From Gammaproteobacteria bacterium (GTDB lineage Bacteria > Pseudomonadota > Gammaproteobacteria > GRL18), in assembly GCA_023144715.1 (NCBI GenBank), contig JAGLFC010000117.1:1-5438 (forward strand): 5,438 bases of DNA. The letters run 5' to 3'. Below the pieces are notes generated by a model that ran no database searches, was not told where the DNA came from, and saw only the letters and a list, made by a program, of their open reading frames with translations. The position numbers were made by a program, and so were the translations under genes. Positions 5,190-5,438 of the stretch are shown one piece after another (the first letter of the stretch is position 1; each line of letters opens with the position of its first letter).

Positions 5190-5438
5190 TTATAAATGCT
5201 GTGCGACTTTTTGAGCCAATTCCATCATACGATTGACATAGCCCCATTCATTATCATACCAAACATAAAGCTTTATTTGAGTACCATCAATCACCATTGT
5301 TGATAAGGCATCAATAATAGAAGAACGAGGATCATTGACATAATCAATAGAGACTAATGGACGTTCTTCATACCCTAAAATACCCTTTAATGCCCCTTCT
5401 GAGGCTTCTTTAAACAATTCATTGACTTCATTGACAGT
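5190..5438 (-). CDS. Glyceraldehyde-3-phosphate dehydrogenase, ArsJ-associated type (partial, N-terminus outside window)
   Basis: Only the last 82 residues are visible; the reading frame stays open to the right edge and no start codon belongs in this window. The segment has the C-terminal GAPDH signatures: TVNEVNELFKEASEG, LKGILGYEERPLVS, DYVNDPRSSIIDA and the hallmark WYDNEWGY followed by NRM. The catalytic Cys and His lie beyond the edge. In the described gapdh-arsJ pair this enzyme uses arsenate in place of phosphate and makes 1-arseno-3-phosphoglycerate from glyceraldehyde-3-phosphate with NAD, supplying the substrate ArsJ exports. The 18-base gap to arsJ indicates one transcript. From sequence alone it could also be the ordinary glycolytic enzyme; the adjacency to arsJ favours the arsenate role. 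Confidence 0.92.
   Translation of the reverse strand, partial: TVNEVNELFKEASEGALKGILGYEERPLVSIDYVNDPRSSIIDALSTMVIDGTQIKLYVWYDNEWGYVNRMMELAQKVAQHL

Noticed and set aside
5047..5247. Minus-strand 66-residue ORF spanning the GAPDH-arsJ junction
   Set aside because: It is out of frame with two genes that are clearly recognisable on the same strand.

Overview
The window is AT-rich (roughly one third G+C by eye) and has short intergenic gaps. It looks like chromosome from a low-GC proteobacterium, most likely a gammaproteobacterium. Three things point there: a periplasmic c4/c553-like cytochrome c, a methylerythritol phosphate (MEP) pathway isoprenoid enzyme of proteobacterial type, and a gapdh-arsJ arsenate-resistance pair. 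The exact lineage is an inference. No tRNA, rRNA, CRISPR array or insertion sequence is visible.

Left part, 1-1684. The 5' part of a secreted monohaem cytochrome c gene lies on the minus strand and runs off the left edge. It is divergent from a plus-strand gene at 599-1684 for an exported protein of unknown function. The 296-base gap between them holds a good CRP-like site (AGTGA-N6-TCACA), two AT palindrome/direct-repeat elements on the cytochrome side, and a plausible sigma70 promoter for the 599 gene. The exported protein has an N-terminal module rich in aromatic residues, then an unusual run of 14 exact three-residue repeats (hydrophobic-x-Asp/Asn/Ser), then a C-terminal domain rich in predicted beta strand.

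Middle part, 1685-3758. A likely promoter with a perfect TATAAT precedes a two-gene unit: an SdiA-regulated-like predicted beta-propeller protein (1809-2555), then ispG (2556-3758). The ispG start codon follows the previous stop codon with no intervening base, so the two are probably translationally coupled. IspG makes HMBPP in the MEP pathway and its [4Fe-4S] cysteines are intact.

Right part, 3755-5438, all on the minus strand and convergent with ispG. The C-terminal end of a glyceraldehyde-3-phosphate dehydrogenase (running off the right edge) is followed 18 bases later by arsJ. In the known system the dehydrogenase converts arsenate and glyceraldehyde-3-phosphate into 1-arseno-3-phosphoglycerate, which ArsJ exports. 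Downstream of arsJ, in what looks like empty convergent spacer, is an easily missed 31-codon ORF (3755-3850) with a good ribosome binding site. It encodes a single predicted transmembrane helix and overlaps the ispG stop codon.

Nothing here proves a wholly new system. The parts least explained by known families are the triplet-repeat exported protein, the 31-residue membrane ORF beside the arsenate pair, and the coupling of a beta-propeller gene to ispG.
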